DNA from: Nitratireductor alexandrii
Lineage (GTDB): Bacteria; Pseudomonadota; Alphaproteobacteria; Rhizobiales; Rhizobiaceae
Length of the DNA: 64,000 bases
Assembly: GCF_004000215.1 (NCBI RefSeq)
Contig: NZ_RBVY01000004.1
Location: 394,351 to 458,350 of the forward strand
Reading direction: 5' to 3'
Shown: in pieces, positions 18,344-26,537 of the stretch
How positions within the stretch are numbered: position 1 is the stretch's first letter
How the letters are laid out: every line of letters starts with the position of its first letter
The notes under the pieces: model-generated
Databases searched by the model: none
What the model was told of the DNA's origin: nothing
The model's input: the letters and a program-made list of their open reading frames with translations, nothing else
Position numbers and translations under genes: made by a program

Positions 18344-18967
18344 TCAGATCGAGGACACCGTCCAATCGACGATATCGGTGGCGACGCTGCCGAAAGCGGC
18401 GTCGAGCGCGGCGGCGAAGCCGTCATTGCCACTGCCGGCGACCGGCACCTCGGCAGAAAAGCCGCGTGCCGCACGCACCACGCCATTGCGGTCGTTCAAG
18501 ATGCGCACGAACAGTTCCGCCCGCGCGCGCTGGCCGCCGCCAACCACGATGTCGAAGGCGCGGATTTCAACGATGATCTGATAGTCGATCGCCAACCCTT
18601 CGCCGGGTTTGCCGACGCCGCCGAAACGCCCCGAACGCTGGAATGTCTCGGCCAGTCGCGCCTGTACGACCTTGGGCAGGCGGTCGCTCCATTGCGCGCC
18701 CTTGAGGAACTCCACCGATCCCGGCCCCGGCTTGACGACGATGTTCTCACCGTCGAGCGGTTTCAACGCCGATGGTTCGGCAATCAGAATCTGGGTGCGC
18801 GCCTGGCGCCGGCCGGCAGGATCGATCGCCGGCGCGCTCAATTCATAGGTGTCGAGCGGTGCGGGCGATCCGCCCGGCAAAGCAGCGCACCCGGTGAGAA
18901 ACGCGGCAACCACCCATACGCCAACCGAACTGCGACCGCGCCTCAAACACTTGCTCCCGCCCGACAT
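18344..18967 (-). CDS. ABC-type transport auxiliary lipoprotein (PqiC-like)
   Basis: 207 residues from ATG 18967, chosen because it gives a proper lipoprotein signal: basic start, hydrophobic core, lipobox LTGC with Cys27. The body (YELSAP..., ILIAEPSALKPLDGENIVV, YQIIVEIRAFDIV) matches the ABC_trans_aux/PqiC family, outer-membrane lipoproteins that work with MCE transport systems. Last gene of the mlaE-mlaF-mlaD operon, 64 bases after mlaD. It probably receives or passes lipid at the outer membrane. Confidence 0.85.
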   Translation of the reverse strand: MSGGSKCLRRGRSSVGVWVVAAFLTGCAALPGGSPAPLDTYELSAPAIDPAGRRQARTQILIAEPSALKPLDGENIVVKPGPGSVEFLKGAQWSDRLPKVVQARLAETFQRSGRFGGVGKPGEGLAIDYQIIVEIRAFDIVVGGGQRARAELFVRILNDRNGVVRAARGFSAEVPVAGSGNDGFAAALDAAFGSVATDIVDWTVSSI

Positions 18968-19031
18968 TACACGGCAGGTCCCTGCTGCCTCGCTTTTGTG
19001 CCCTTGTTCTTGATGCGCTCTGGGGCGGATG

Positions 19032-20555
19032 TCAACGGCGCACGCGCCCGTCATACTGGCGCACGCCGCCTTCTCCCCCGGTCAGAATGCGCTGCGGATT
19101 GCGCTCCAGCGCGGTGATCGCCTGCTCGATGCGGTTGATGGACCGTCGGCTGTCACGGATCAGCGCTTCGACGTCGCGCAGCCCCTGGCCGGAGAACCGG
19201 GCCAAACCGTCGGTGATCGTGCCGATACGCGCGTTGAGCGTTTCGGCGACCTTGCGGAATTCCTTCACCGTCTGGCCGGCTTCGGCGATCACGCCTTCGG
19301 TATTTTCCGAGCCGAGCAGCGAATCGACCTTGGCCAGCACACCGTCGACACGCGTCGAAGCCTGGTTGAGCCGCTCCGAGATTTCGCGCGCATTGACGAT
19401 GATCTGGTCGACGTCGTCGCCACGCTGGCTGAACCGGTCGGCAAGCGCGGAGACGTCCGCGGCCGCCTTGCGCGCATCCACCGTCGCGCCCTCGATATTG
19501 GCCAGCGCCGAGCGGACTTTTTCGGGATCGACGCCGTCAAGCACCTTGTCGACCCTGGCCAGCGTTTCGGAAGCCCCGTCCCCGACCTTGCCGATCGAGG
19601 CGACCGCGCTGTCGATGCCGGTCGTCGCGCTGTCGGCGATCCGGTCGATCGAGGCCACGGCCGTGTCGACCCCGCCCTTCACGTCCTCGAGAATGCCGTC
19701 GACCCTGGCCAGCGACTTGCCGGCATTTTCCGACAATTCACGTACCGAACGCGCGCTGGCATCGACGTTCTTCATGATACCGTCGAGGTCGGCGCTCGCC
19801 GTATCCAGCCGCTTGGTGAAGTTTTCGACATTGGCGACGATGGTGCCGACCTTGTCGCGGTCGACCGCGTCGAGCAGTTCCTCGGCCGAGGCGAGCGTGG
19901 AATCCAGCCGGCCGGACACCTTGTCGATCGTCTGCGACAAGTCCGATACGCTGGCCAGGAAACCGTCGACGCCGTCCGCGTTGCGCGACAGGGCCTCAGA
20001 GAAGGTCTTGGCATTGCCGATCGTTTCGGTCAGCGGCGCGCGCACTTCCGTAACGAAACCCTCAAGCGCGTCGAGCACGGAGTTGGTGCGCGAAAAAATG
20101 TCCTGCGCGGTCTGCAAAAGATTGGTCACCGCCGAGGGATTGGCCGTCAGTTCGGCGATGCGGTCCTCCGCTTCGGCCTGTTCGAGCAGATTGGGTTCGG
20201 ACAAATCGCCGCCCTTGAGTTCGATATTGGCCTGGCCGGTCAGGCCCGCCAGACCGATATCGGCGCGCGTGGAACGGGTGATCGGCGTCAGACGGTCGAT
20301 CTGAGTATCGGCGACCACGACATCGGGGTTCTTCACATCGATGAAGACCCGACGCACGTCGCCCACCTTGACGCCGTTGAACAGCACCGCGCTGCCGCGG
20401 CCGAGCCCGGATGCAGAGCCGGGAATGCGGATGCGCAATTGCGCGGTCTCGCCACCCTCGCCGAACCCAGATTTCCAATAGACCAGCCCGAATCCGGCCA
20501 ACACCAGCACCAAGGTGAAAATGCCGACGGCGACGTAATTGGCTCTCGTTTCCAT
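19032..20555 (-). CDS. mlaD: MCE-domain lipid-transport protein MlaD, long form
   Basis: 507 residues from ATG 20555, overlapping the mlaF stop by one base. One N-terminal membrane anchor (about 7-27) is followed by a single MCE domain (about 38-115: GSASGLGRGSAVLFNGVKVG...) and then nearly 390 residues of helical, coiled-coil-like sequence with many Asp-x-x-hydrophobic repeats. E. coli MlaD is about 183 residues, so the helical extension is large and recalls actinobacterial Mce proteins. MlaD hexamers bind phospholipid in the periplasm for the MlaEF ABC transporter. No mlaC is seen nearby. Confidence 0.92.
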   Translation of the reverse strand: METRANYVAVGIFTLVLVLAGFGLVYWKSGFGEGGETAQLRIRIPGSASGLGRGSAVLFNGVKVGDVRRVFIDVKNPDVVVADTQIDRLTPITRSTRADIGLAGLTGQANIELKGGDLSEPNLLEQAEAEDRIAELTANPSAVTNLLQTAQDIFSRTNSVLDALEGFVTEVRAPLTETIGNAKTFSEALSRNADGVDGFLASVSDLSQTIDKVSGRLDSTLASAEELLDAVDRDKVGTIVANVENFTKRLDTASADLDGIMKNVDASARSVRELSENAGKSLARVDGILEDVKGGVDTAVASIDRIADSATTGIDSAVASIGKVGDGASETLARVDKVLDGVDPEKVRSALANIEGATVDARKAAADVSALADRFSQRGDDVDQIIVNAREISERLNQASTRVDGVLAKVDSLLGSENTEGVIAEAGQTVKEFRKVAETLNARIGTITDGLARFSGQGLRDVEALIRDSRRSINRIEQAITALERNPQRILTGGEGGVRQYDGRVRR

Positions 20556-21418
20556 CAGCGCATCATTCCCGCGGCCAAGCCGCTTCCATAGGTTGCCGGG
20601 TCGATCTGGCGCGCCCGCTTGCCGCGGAAATAGGATTTGACCCACGGGTCCTCGACGGTCAGCATCTTGCTGACGGTACCTTCCACCAGCACCCGACGCT
20701 TCCCCAGCACCGCAACGCGGTCGCAGACCGAAAACAGGCTGTCAAGGTCGTGTGTGACCATGTAGACGGTCAGGCCCATCGTGTCGCGCAGCTTGGCGAC
20801 CAGTTCGTCGAATTCCGCGGCCCCGATCGGGTCGAGGCCGGAGGTCGGCTCGTCGAGAAAGACGATGTCGGGATCCAGCGCCAAGGCGCGCGCCAACGCG
20901 GCGCGCTTGATCATGCCGCCCGACAATTGTGAAGGAAATTTGTTCGCCGCCGTCGCCGGCAGGCCGACAAGCTCAATCTTCAGGCGCGCCAACTCGTTCA
21001 TGAGCGGCTTGGGCAGGTCGAGATATTCGCGCATCGGCACCTGGATGTTTTCAAGCACGGTCAGCGCCGAGAACAGCGCGCCGTGCTGGAACAGCATGCC
21101 AACGCGCATATCGAGGCGCAGCCGTTCGGCCTCGCTCGCCCTGTCGAGATCGACATCGAACAGGGTGATCGTGCCCGCCTGTTTCCTGTTGAGACCCAAA
21201 ATGGTGCGCAACAGCACCGATTTGCCCGATCCCGACGCGCCGACAAAACCCAGGATTTCGCCGCGATAGACATCAAGCGACAGGTCTTCCAGAACGACCT
21301 GCTCGCCGAAGGCGACGGTGATACCGCGCGCCGAAAGCACGATTTCCCGCTCCGCCGGGGCTTTGTCCGTGTCGTTGGCGTGCTTTTGCACCGCGTGTTC
21401 CGTCTCCAGTCCGCTCAT
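20555..21418 (-). CDS. mlaF: MCE/Mla lipid ABC transporter ATP-binding protein
   Basis: 287 residues from ATG 21418, four bases after mlaE. It has a full ABC ATPase set: Walker A GASGSGKS (60-67), signature LSGGM (165-169), Walker B IVFLDE (185-190) and the switch His in VTHDL. The signature variant LSGGMIKRAALARAL is typical of MlaF/Ttg2A. It powers lipid movement by the MlaE permease. A charged N-terminal extension of about 25 residues is unusual but unremarkable. Confidence 0.95.
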   Translation of the reverse strand: MSGLETEHAVQKHANDTDKAPAEREIVLSARGITVAFGEQVVLEDLSLDVYRGEILGFVGASGSGKSVLLRTILGLNRKQAGTITLFDVDLDRASEAERLRLDMRVGMLFQHGALFSALTVLENIQVPMREYLDLPKPLMNELARLKIELVGLPATAANKFPSQLSGGMIKRAALARALALDPDIVFLDEPTSGLDPIGAAEFDELVAKLRDTMGLTVYMVTHDLDSLFSVCDRVAVLGKRRVLVEGTVSKMLTVEDPWVKSYFRGKRARQIDPATYGSGLAAGMMR

Positions 21419-21422
21419 GGCG

Positions 21423-22610
21423 TCAAAACCCGATCGCCGCGTAGAACATGGCGAAAATGCCGTCGACGACGATCACGACGAAGATCGCCTTCACGACCGC
21501 GGCGGTGACGTGGCTGCCGAGCGATTCCGCGCTGCCGCCGACCTTGATGCCTTCCACCGAAGCGATCACGCCGATGATAAGCGCCATGAACGGCGCTTTT
21601 ATGAGGCCGGCAAAAATCGTCGACAGGTCGATGGCGCTTCGCATGCGGTCGATGAAGGCGCTCGGCGCGATGCCCGAATAATAGTAGCTCACCGCCATCG
21701 CCCCGCCGACGGCTGCGAAATTGGCCGCGATCGTCAGGCATGGCAGGGCGATCAACAGCGCGACCAGGCGCGGAAAGACCAGCACGCCGACGGGATTGAG
21801 CCCGATCACGGTCAGCGCGTCGATTTCCTCGCGCATCTTCATCGAGCCGATCTCGGCCGTGATCGCGCTGCCGGACCGGCCGGCGATCATGATCGCGGTC
21901 AACAACACGCCCATCTCGCGCAAAACCAGGATGCCGACCAGGTCGACGACGAAAATCTCGGCCCCGAAATAGCGAAGCTGAAATGCGCCCTGCTGGGCGA
22001 CGATCGCGCCGACGATCGCCGACATCAACAAGATGACCGGAATCGCGCCGACCCCCATCCTGTCGATCTGATGCACGATCGCGGCCGGATTGACGCCGTG
22101 GCCGCGACCCCGCTTCATCTGAGCGCCCGAGATGGTGGCGCCGAGAATATGCATGCCGAGCAAGAACTCGTCGCGGAAGGCGTAGACCAGCCGGCCGATT
22201 CCCTCGAGCGCCGCCAGAACGCCCCAGCGCCCGCCTTCGGCGTCGGTCGGGATCTCCTGACGAATCGCGTCTTCGACGGCCGCTAAAAGCACGCTGTCGG
22301 TTTCGCCCTCCCCGGTGATCTCGATCCGGGCGCCAGCCTGTTCCTGCACCGCGGCGAGCCGCTTGATGACCCAGGCCCCGGCGGTATCGAGCCGCGAAAC
22401 GTCCGTGAGGTCGATCTGCAGATCGCTCACCCCCTCGCGCGCCGCCAGACGGCGCATCTCGGCATCGACGAGCCCGACCGTGTGCGTGGTCCACGGTCCG
22501 GCCAGGGCGACGTGCAGCACGCCCTGGCGCGCCTGGGTATCGATAGACGGAACCGCGCCGCTGTCGCCAGGCCCGGCCGCACTTGCATCGTTGCGCTCTT
22601 TGGTCAACAT
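21423..22610 (-). CDS. mlaE: STAS-MlaE fusion, lipid ABC transporter permease
   Basis: 395 residues from ATG 22610. The N-terminal 120 residues form a STAS-like domain (LHVALAGPWTTHTVG, LQIDLTDVSRLDTAGAW), equivalent to a separate MlaB. The rest is the MlaE permease with five or six membrane segments and the family marks AIVGAIVAQQGAFQLRYFGA, GRSGSAITAEIGSMKMREEI and EGIKVGGSAESLG. The fusion removes the need for a free mlaB. First gene of the operon and divergent from the epimerase gene across 86 bases. Sits in the inner membrane. Confidence 0.93.
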   Translation of the reverse strand: MLTKERNDASAAGPGDSGAVPSIDTQARQGVLHVALAGPWTTHTVGLVDAEMRRLAAREGVSDLQIDLTDVSRLDTAGAWVIKRLAAVQEQAGARIEITGEGETDSVLLAAVEDAIRQEIPTDAEGGRWGVLAALEGIGRLVYAFRDEFLLGMHILGATISGAQMKRGRGHGVNPAAIVHQIDRMGVGAIPVILLMSAIVGAIVAQQGAFQLRYFGAEIFVVDLVGILVLREMGVLLTAIMIAGRSGSAITAEIGSMKMREEIDALTVIGLNPVGVLVFPRLVALLIALPCLTIAANFAAVGGAMAVSYYYSGIAPSAFIDRMRSAIDLSTIFAGLIKAPFMALIIGVIASVEGIKVGGSAESLGSHVTAAVVKAIFVVIVVDGIFAMFYAAIGF

Positions 22611-22696
22611 GACCGCGATTCTTAGACCATGGCCTCGACGGAGGCCATGCCGATTTGGCAACAAGTTCGGCCCGTCGAAACAGGAGCATAACTGCC

Positions 22697-23680
22697 ATGG
22701 CCCGTTCATTTCGCGTCGATGTCGAACGCTTTCCGATCGCCGGCGGCTTTACCATCTCGCGCGGCACCAAGACCGAAGCCGAGGTGATCACCTGTTCGAT
22801 CGGCGAAGCCGGTTATGTCGGGCGCGGCGAATGCGTGCCCTATTCGCGCTACGACGAAAGCGCGCAGAGCGTGCAGGCGACACTCGAGCAAATCGCCGGC
22901 GACATCGAAAACGGGCTGAGCCGCGAGGATCTGCAATCCGCGCTTCCTGCAGGCGCGGCGCGCAACGCGGTCGATTGCGCCCTATGGGACCTGGAAGCGA
23001 AAATGGCCAGCCAACGCGCCCATCATGCCGTGTGCCGCATCCTGCCCCGTCCGGTGGTGACGGCCTACACGATCTCGCTCGGATCGCCGGAGGACATGGC
23101 CGCCCAGGCCCGCCAGGCCTCCCATCGGCCGCTTTTGAAGGTCAAGGTCGGCACCGAGGACGACTATGCGCGCATCCATGCCGTGGCCAGCGTGGCTCCC
23201 AACAGCCGCATCATTCTCGACGCCAACGAGGGTTGGACGAACGACAATATCCGCGACCACCTGCTCGCCGCCGCGCAGTTCCACATCGCCCTGGTGGAGC
23301 AGCCGCTGCCGGCCGGCCAGGACGAGATCCTGCGCGAGATTCCCCATCCGGTGCCGATCTGCGCCGACGAAAGCGTCCATACCGCCGACAGTCTGGACGC
23401 GCTCGCCGGCCTTTACGACGCCGTCAACATCAAGCTCGACAAGACCGGCGGCCTGACGGCCGCGCTCGACCTGCGCGATCAGGCGCGCAAGCGCGGCTTC
23501 GGCGTCATGGTGGGCTGCATGGTGGGAAGCTCGCTGGCGATGGCGCCGGCGGTGCTGCTTGCCCAGGACGCAGACTATGTCGACCTCGACGGCCCCCTGC
23601 TCCTGGCGCGCGACCGCTCGCCCGGCCTGACCTATTCCGGCTCGCTGGTTTCGCCCCCCGAACCGGCCTTGTGGGGGTGA
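22697..23680 (+). CDS. L-Ala-D/L-Glu (dipeptide) epimerase, enolase superfamily
   Basis: 327 residues from ATG 22697 with ACAGGAGC upstream. Muconate-lactonizing subgroup of the enolase superfamily: the KxK pair in LLKVKVG (K148/K150), metal ligands Asp175 (DANEGW), Glu201 (VEQPLP) and Asp224 (CADES), and the opposite Lys in NIKLDKTGG (244-252). These fit dipeptide epimerases that interconvert L-Ala-D-Glu and L-Ala-L-Glu during murein peptide recycling. Specificity for this dipeptide is inferred from the family. It stands alone between the MCE operon and an LpxH-type gene. Confidence 0.88.
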   Translation: MARSFRVDVERFPIAGGFTISRGTKTEAEVITCSIGEAGYVGRGECVPYSRYDESAQSVQATLEQIAGDIENGLSREDLQSALPAGAARNAVDCALWDLEAKMASQRAHHAVCRILPRPVVTAYTISLGSPEDMAAQARQASHRPLLKVKVGTEDDYARIHAVASVAPNSRIILDANEGWTNDNIRDHLLAAAQFHIALVEQPLPAGQDEILREIPHPVPICADESVHTADSLDALAGLYDAVNIKLDKTGGLTAALDLRDQARKRGFGVMVGCMVGSSLAMAPAVLLAQDADYVDLDGPLLLARDRSPGLTYSGSLVSPPEPALWG

Positions 23681-23718
23681 TCAGCAGGGACGCGGACGCG
23701 CGCCTCCCTGGCCCGTCT

Positions 23719-24537
23719 TCAAGCGGCCTCGGCCGCTTTTTTGCCCTTGAACGGCACGACCGTTTCGGGCCTGTCCTGTGTGGCGCCGCGCGCCTGCGTC
23801 CAGGTGATGATCTCGAACGAGCCGTCCTCGTTCTCGCCCACCGCCGTGCAGCTTTCGACCCAGTCGCCGGTGTTGATGTAGTCGATATCACCCATCCGGG
23901 TGATGGTCGCGTGGTGGATGTGTCCGCATACCACGCCCTCGACGCCGGAGCGACGGGCTTCCTGCGTCACCACCTCCTGGAAGGCGCCGATGAAGTTGAC
24001 CGCCTGCTTCACGCGCACCTTGGCCCAGGACGAGAACGACCAATAAGGCATGCCGAACAGCCGCCGGAAGACGCCGACGGCGCGGTTGACCAGGATGGCG
24101 ACGTCGTAGGCCTTGTCGCCGAGATAGGCGAGCCAGCGCGCATTGTGGACGATGGTGTCGAACTGGTCGCCATGAATGACGAGAAAGCGACGCCCGTCAG
24201 CGGCCTGGTGGACGGCACGGTCCGCCACCACGATGCCGCCGAAATGCACGCCTTGAAAGGCCCGCAGGAATTCGTCGTGATTGCCGGCAATGTAGACGAT
24301 CTTCGTGCCCTTGCGCGCCTTACGCAGCAGTTTTTGCACCACGTCGTTGTGGGCCTGGGGCCAATGCCACGAACGCCGCAGGCGCCAACCGTCGACGATG
24401 TCGCCGACCAGATAGATCGTTGCGGCATCGTGATGGCGCAAAAAGTCGATCAGCAGCTCGGCTTTGGCCGGTTTCGAGCCCAGATGGATGTCCGAGACGA
24501 AAAGCGTCCGGAAGGTGCGGATCTGTTCACCGGCCAT
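23719..24537 (-). CDS. UDP-2,3-diacylglucosamine diphosphatase-like metallophosphatase
   Basis: 272 residues from ATG 24537 with AGAGGTGGG upstream. Calcineurin-like fold with all metal motifs: SDIHLG (15-20), GDIVDG (45-50), GNHDE (85-89), HGD (122-124) and GHIHH (205-209). The arrangement and length match the LpxH/LpxH2-type family common in alphaproteobacteria, which releases UMP from UDP-diacylglucosamine in lipid A synthesis. A different phosphoester substrate is possible, because other lpx genes are not in the window. Tail-to-tail with the epimerase gene. Confidence 0.8.
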   Translation of the reverse strand: MAGEQIRTFRTLFVSDIHLGSKPAKAELLIDFLRHHDAATIYLVGDIVDGWRLRRSWHWPQAHNDVVQKLLRKARKGTKIVYIAGNHDEFLRAFQGVHFGGIVVADRAVHQAADGRRFLVIHGDQFDTIVHNARWLAYLGDKAYDVAILVNRAVGVFRRLFGMPYWSFSSWAKVRVKQAVNFIGAFQEVVTQEARRSGVEGVVCGHIHHATITRMGDIDYINTGDWVESCTAVGENEDGSFEIITWTQARGATQDRPETVVPFKGKKAAEAA

Positions 24538-24687
24538 GAAACGCCCACCTCTTGTTGCCGGCCTTCCAAAACACGATTCATGTCACAGCCATGTGACGCC
24601 GGCGGCGCGGGCGCTGCGGCTTTTGGGGGAGTTTTCTCAAGAGCGTTCTGACACTACTGTGCGGCCGACAAACGAGAGGAAGCACAG

Positions 24688-25467
24688 ATGGATCTGGGAA
24701 TTCGGGGCAAGTCGGCGATCGTCTGCGCGTCGAGCCGGGGCCTCGGGCTCGGTTGCGCGAGCGCCCTGGCCGAAGCCGGCTGCACGCTGGTCGTCAACGG
24801 CCGCGACGCCGACGCGCTCGCCGAGACCGCAGCGGCGCTGCGCGCACGCTACAAGGTCGCGGTGAGCGAAATTGCCGGCGACGTGTCGAAGGCGGACGTC
24901 CAGGAGGCGCTGCTGGCCGCCTGCCCGGCGCCGGACATTCTCGTCAACAACAATGGCGGCCCGCCTTTGCGCGATTTCCGCCAACTCGATCGCGAGGCCC
25001 TGCTTGACGGCGTGACGCAGAACATGGTGACGCCGATCGAACTGATCCGCTCCGTCATCGACGGAATGGCAGATCGCGGGTTCGGGCGCATCGTCAACAT
25101 CACCTCGCTGTCGGTCTATCAGCCGATTCCCGGGCTCGACCTGTCGTCGGGCGCGCGCGCCGGGCTGACCGCCTTTCTCGCCGGCATCGCCCGCACGGTC
25201 GCCGGGCGCAACGTAACCATCAACAATATCCTGCCGGGCAAGTTCGACACCGACCGCATCCGCAACACGCTGGTGTTTGCAGCCGAGAAATCCGGCATGA
25301 GCGTGGAGGACCAGGCCAGGAAGGTCGCCGCCGACATTCCTGCCGGCCGCTTCGGCACGACGGAGGAATTCGGCCAGGCCTGCGCGTTTTTATGTTCGAC
25401 CCATGCCGGTTACATCACCGGCCAGAATCTGATCCTCGACGGCGGGCTTTATCCAAGCGCGTTTTGA
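24688..25467 (+). CDS. SDR-family protein with degenerate catalytic residues
   Basis: 259 residues from ATG 24688 with GAGAGGAAG upstream. The Rossmann fold is clear (ASSRGLGLG, 14-22; ILVNNNGGPP, 84-93) and so is the C-terminal IDGG-like motif (ILDGGLYPS). The catalytic Tyr-x-x-x-Lys is missing: the aligned stretch PGLDLSSGARAG places Ser153 and Arg157 there, while Ser140 of the triad remains. A subgroup of FabG-like SDRs lacking the normal tetrad is known, and its chemistry is not settled. 41 bases before an FAH-family gene on the same strand, so the two may form a small catabolic operon. Confidence 0.85.
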   Translation: MDLGIRGKSAIVCASSRGLGLGCASALAEAGCTLVVNGRDADALAETAAALRARYKVAVSEIAGDVSKADVQEALLAACPAPDILVNNNGGPPLRDFRQLDREALLDGVTQNMVTPIELIRSVIDGMADRGFGRIVNITSLSVYQPIPGLDLSSGARAGLTAFLAGIARTVAGRNVTINNILPGKFDTDRIRNTLVFAAEKSGMSVEDQARKVAADIPAGRFGTTEEFGQACAFLCSTHAGYITGQNLILDGGLYPSAF

Positions 25468-25508
25468 ACGCTGTTTGAATCCATTTTCGAAAAACAAGGA
25501 ATAAACCA

Positions 25509-26351
25509 TTGAAACTGGTGCGTTTTGGCGAAAGAGGCAACGAACGACCCGGACTGCTGGACACCGACGGGACGATCCGCGACATGTCCGGCGTGGTGCC
25601 CGACTACGGACCCGAGTCGCTCTCGCCGGCGCTTGTCGAAAAACTCGCCGCAGCCGACCTGTCCTCGCGCCCGGCCGCACCGGCGGGCGCACGCCTCGGC
25701 GCGCCGCTTAACCGTGTCGGTCATTTCATCGCGATCGGCCTCAACTATGCCGACCATGCCGCGGAGACCGGCGCGCCGATCCCCACGGAACCGATCGTAT
25801 TTTCCAAGGCGCCGAGTTCGCTGTCAGGGCCCAATGACGACGTGCTGATCCCGCGCGGGGCGCAGAAGCTCGATTGGGAGGTCGAGCTTGCAGTGGTGAT
25901 CGGCAAGCGCTGCGACTATGTCGGCAAGCACGAAGCGCTGTCGCATGTCTTCGGTTACGCCCTGTGCAACGACGTGTCGGAACGCGCCTATCAGGCCGAG
26001 CGCGGCGGGCAGTGGATCAAGGGCAAGAGCGCGCCGACCTTCGGGCCGCTGGGTCCGTTTCTGGTCACGGCCGACGAGATCGCCGACCCGCAGGCTCTCG
26101 GCATGTTCCTCGACGTCAATGGCCAGCGGCGCCAGACCGGCAACACGGCAACGATGATCTTTTCGGTGGCCGAAATCATTGCCTACCTGTCGGAGTTCAT
26201 GGTGCTGGAACCGGGCGACGTCATCACCACCGGCACGCCGCCGGGCGTCGGCCTCGGTTTCAAGCCGCCTGTGTTCCTGCGCGACGGCGACACGATGCAT
26301 CTGGGCATCGACGGTCTCGGCGAACAGCGCCAGACGGTGGTGGCACGCTGA
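25509..26351 (+). CDS. Fumarylacetoacetate hydrolase (FAH)-family protein
   Basis: 280 residues from TTG 25509, preceded by AAGGAATAAACCA. Metal ligands of the FAH fold are present: Glu124 and Glu126 in DWEVELAVVIGK and Asp155 in CNDVSER; also GLNYADHAAE (77-86) and TGTPPGVGLG. The closest type is the 2-keto-3-deoxy or 2,4-diketo-3-deoxy-L-fuconate hydrolase/ureidoglycolate-lyase-like group, which splits C-C bonds in sugar-acid or aromatic catabolism. The exact substrate cannot be read from the sequence. Probably cotranscribed with the SDR gene. Confidence 0.88.
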   Translation: MKLVRFGERGNERPGLLDTDGTIRDMSGVVPDYGPESLSPALVEKLAAADLSSRPAAPAGARLGAPLNRVGHFIAIGLNYADHAAETGAPIPTEPIVFSKAPSSLSGPNDDVLIPRGAQKLDWEVELAVVIGKRCDYVGKHEALSHVFGYALCNDVSERAYQAERGGQWIKGKSAPTFGPLGPFLVTADEIADPQALGMFLDVNGQRRQTGNTATMIFSVAEIIAYLSEFMVLEPGDVITTGTPPGVGLGFKPPVFLRDGDTMHLGIDGLGEQRQTVVAR

Positions 26352-26537
26352 TCCGCGGTCGGCCTGCGCGCCCGCCGCGCACCTCGGCGCCGGGCCGGTC
26401 GCAAGGATCCGGCTACCGCGATCGAAACCGCGCTCGGCCGCAGGCGCTGCCGGACGCGAAACAGCTTCAAGCCGACCGCTCCCCATGACGGGATGCGGCG
26501 TGCTAGTTTGGCCGTTCAGGCATTGGACAATCACGAC

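Noticed and set aside
24688-25467. SDR gene as a pseudogene
   Set aside because: The reading frame, ribosome site and NAD(P) fold are intact; the missing Tyr/Lys matches a known divergent subgroup.
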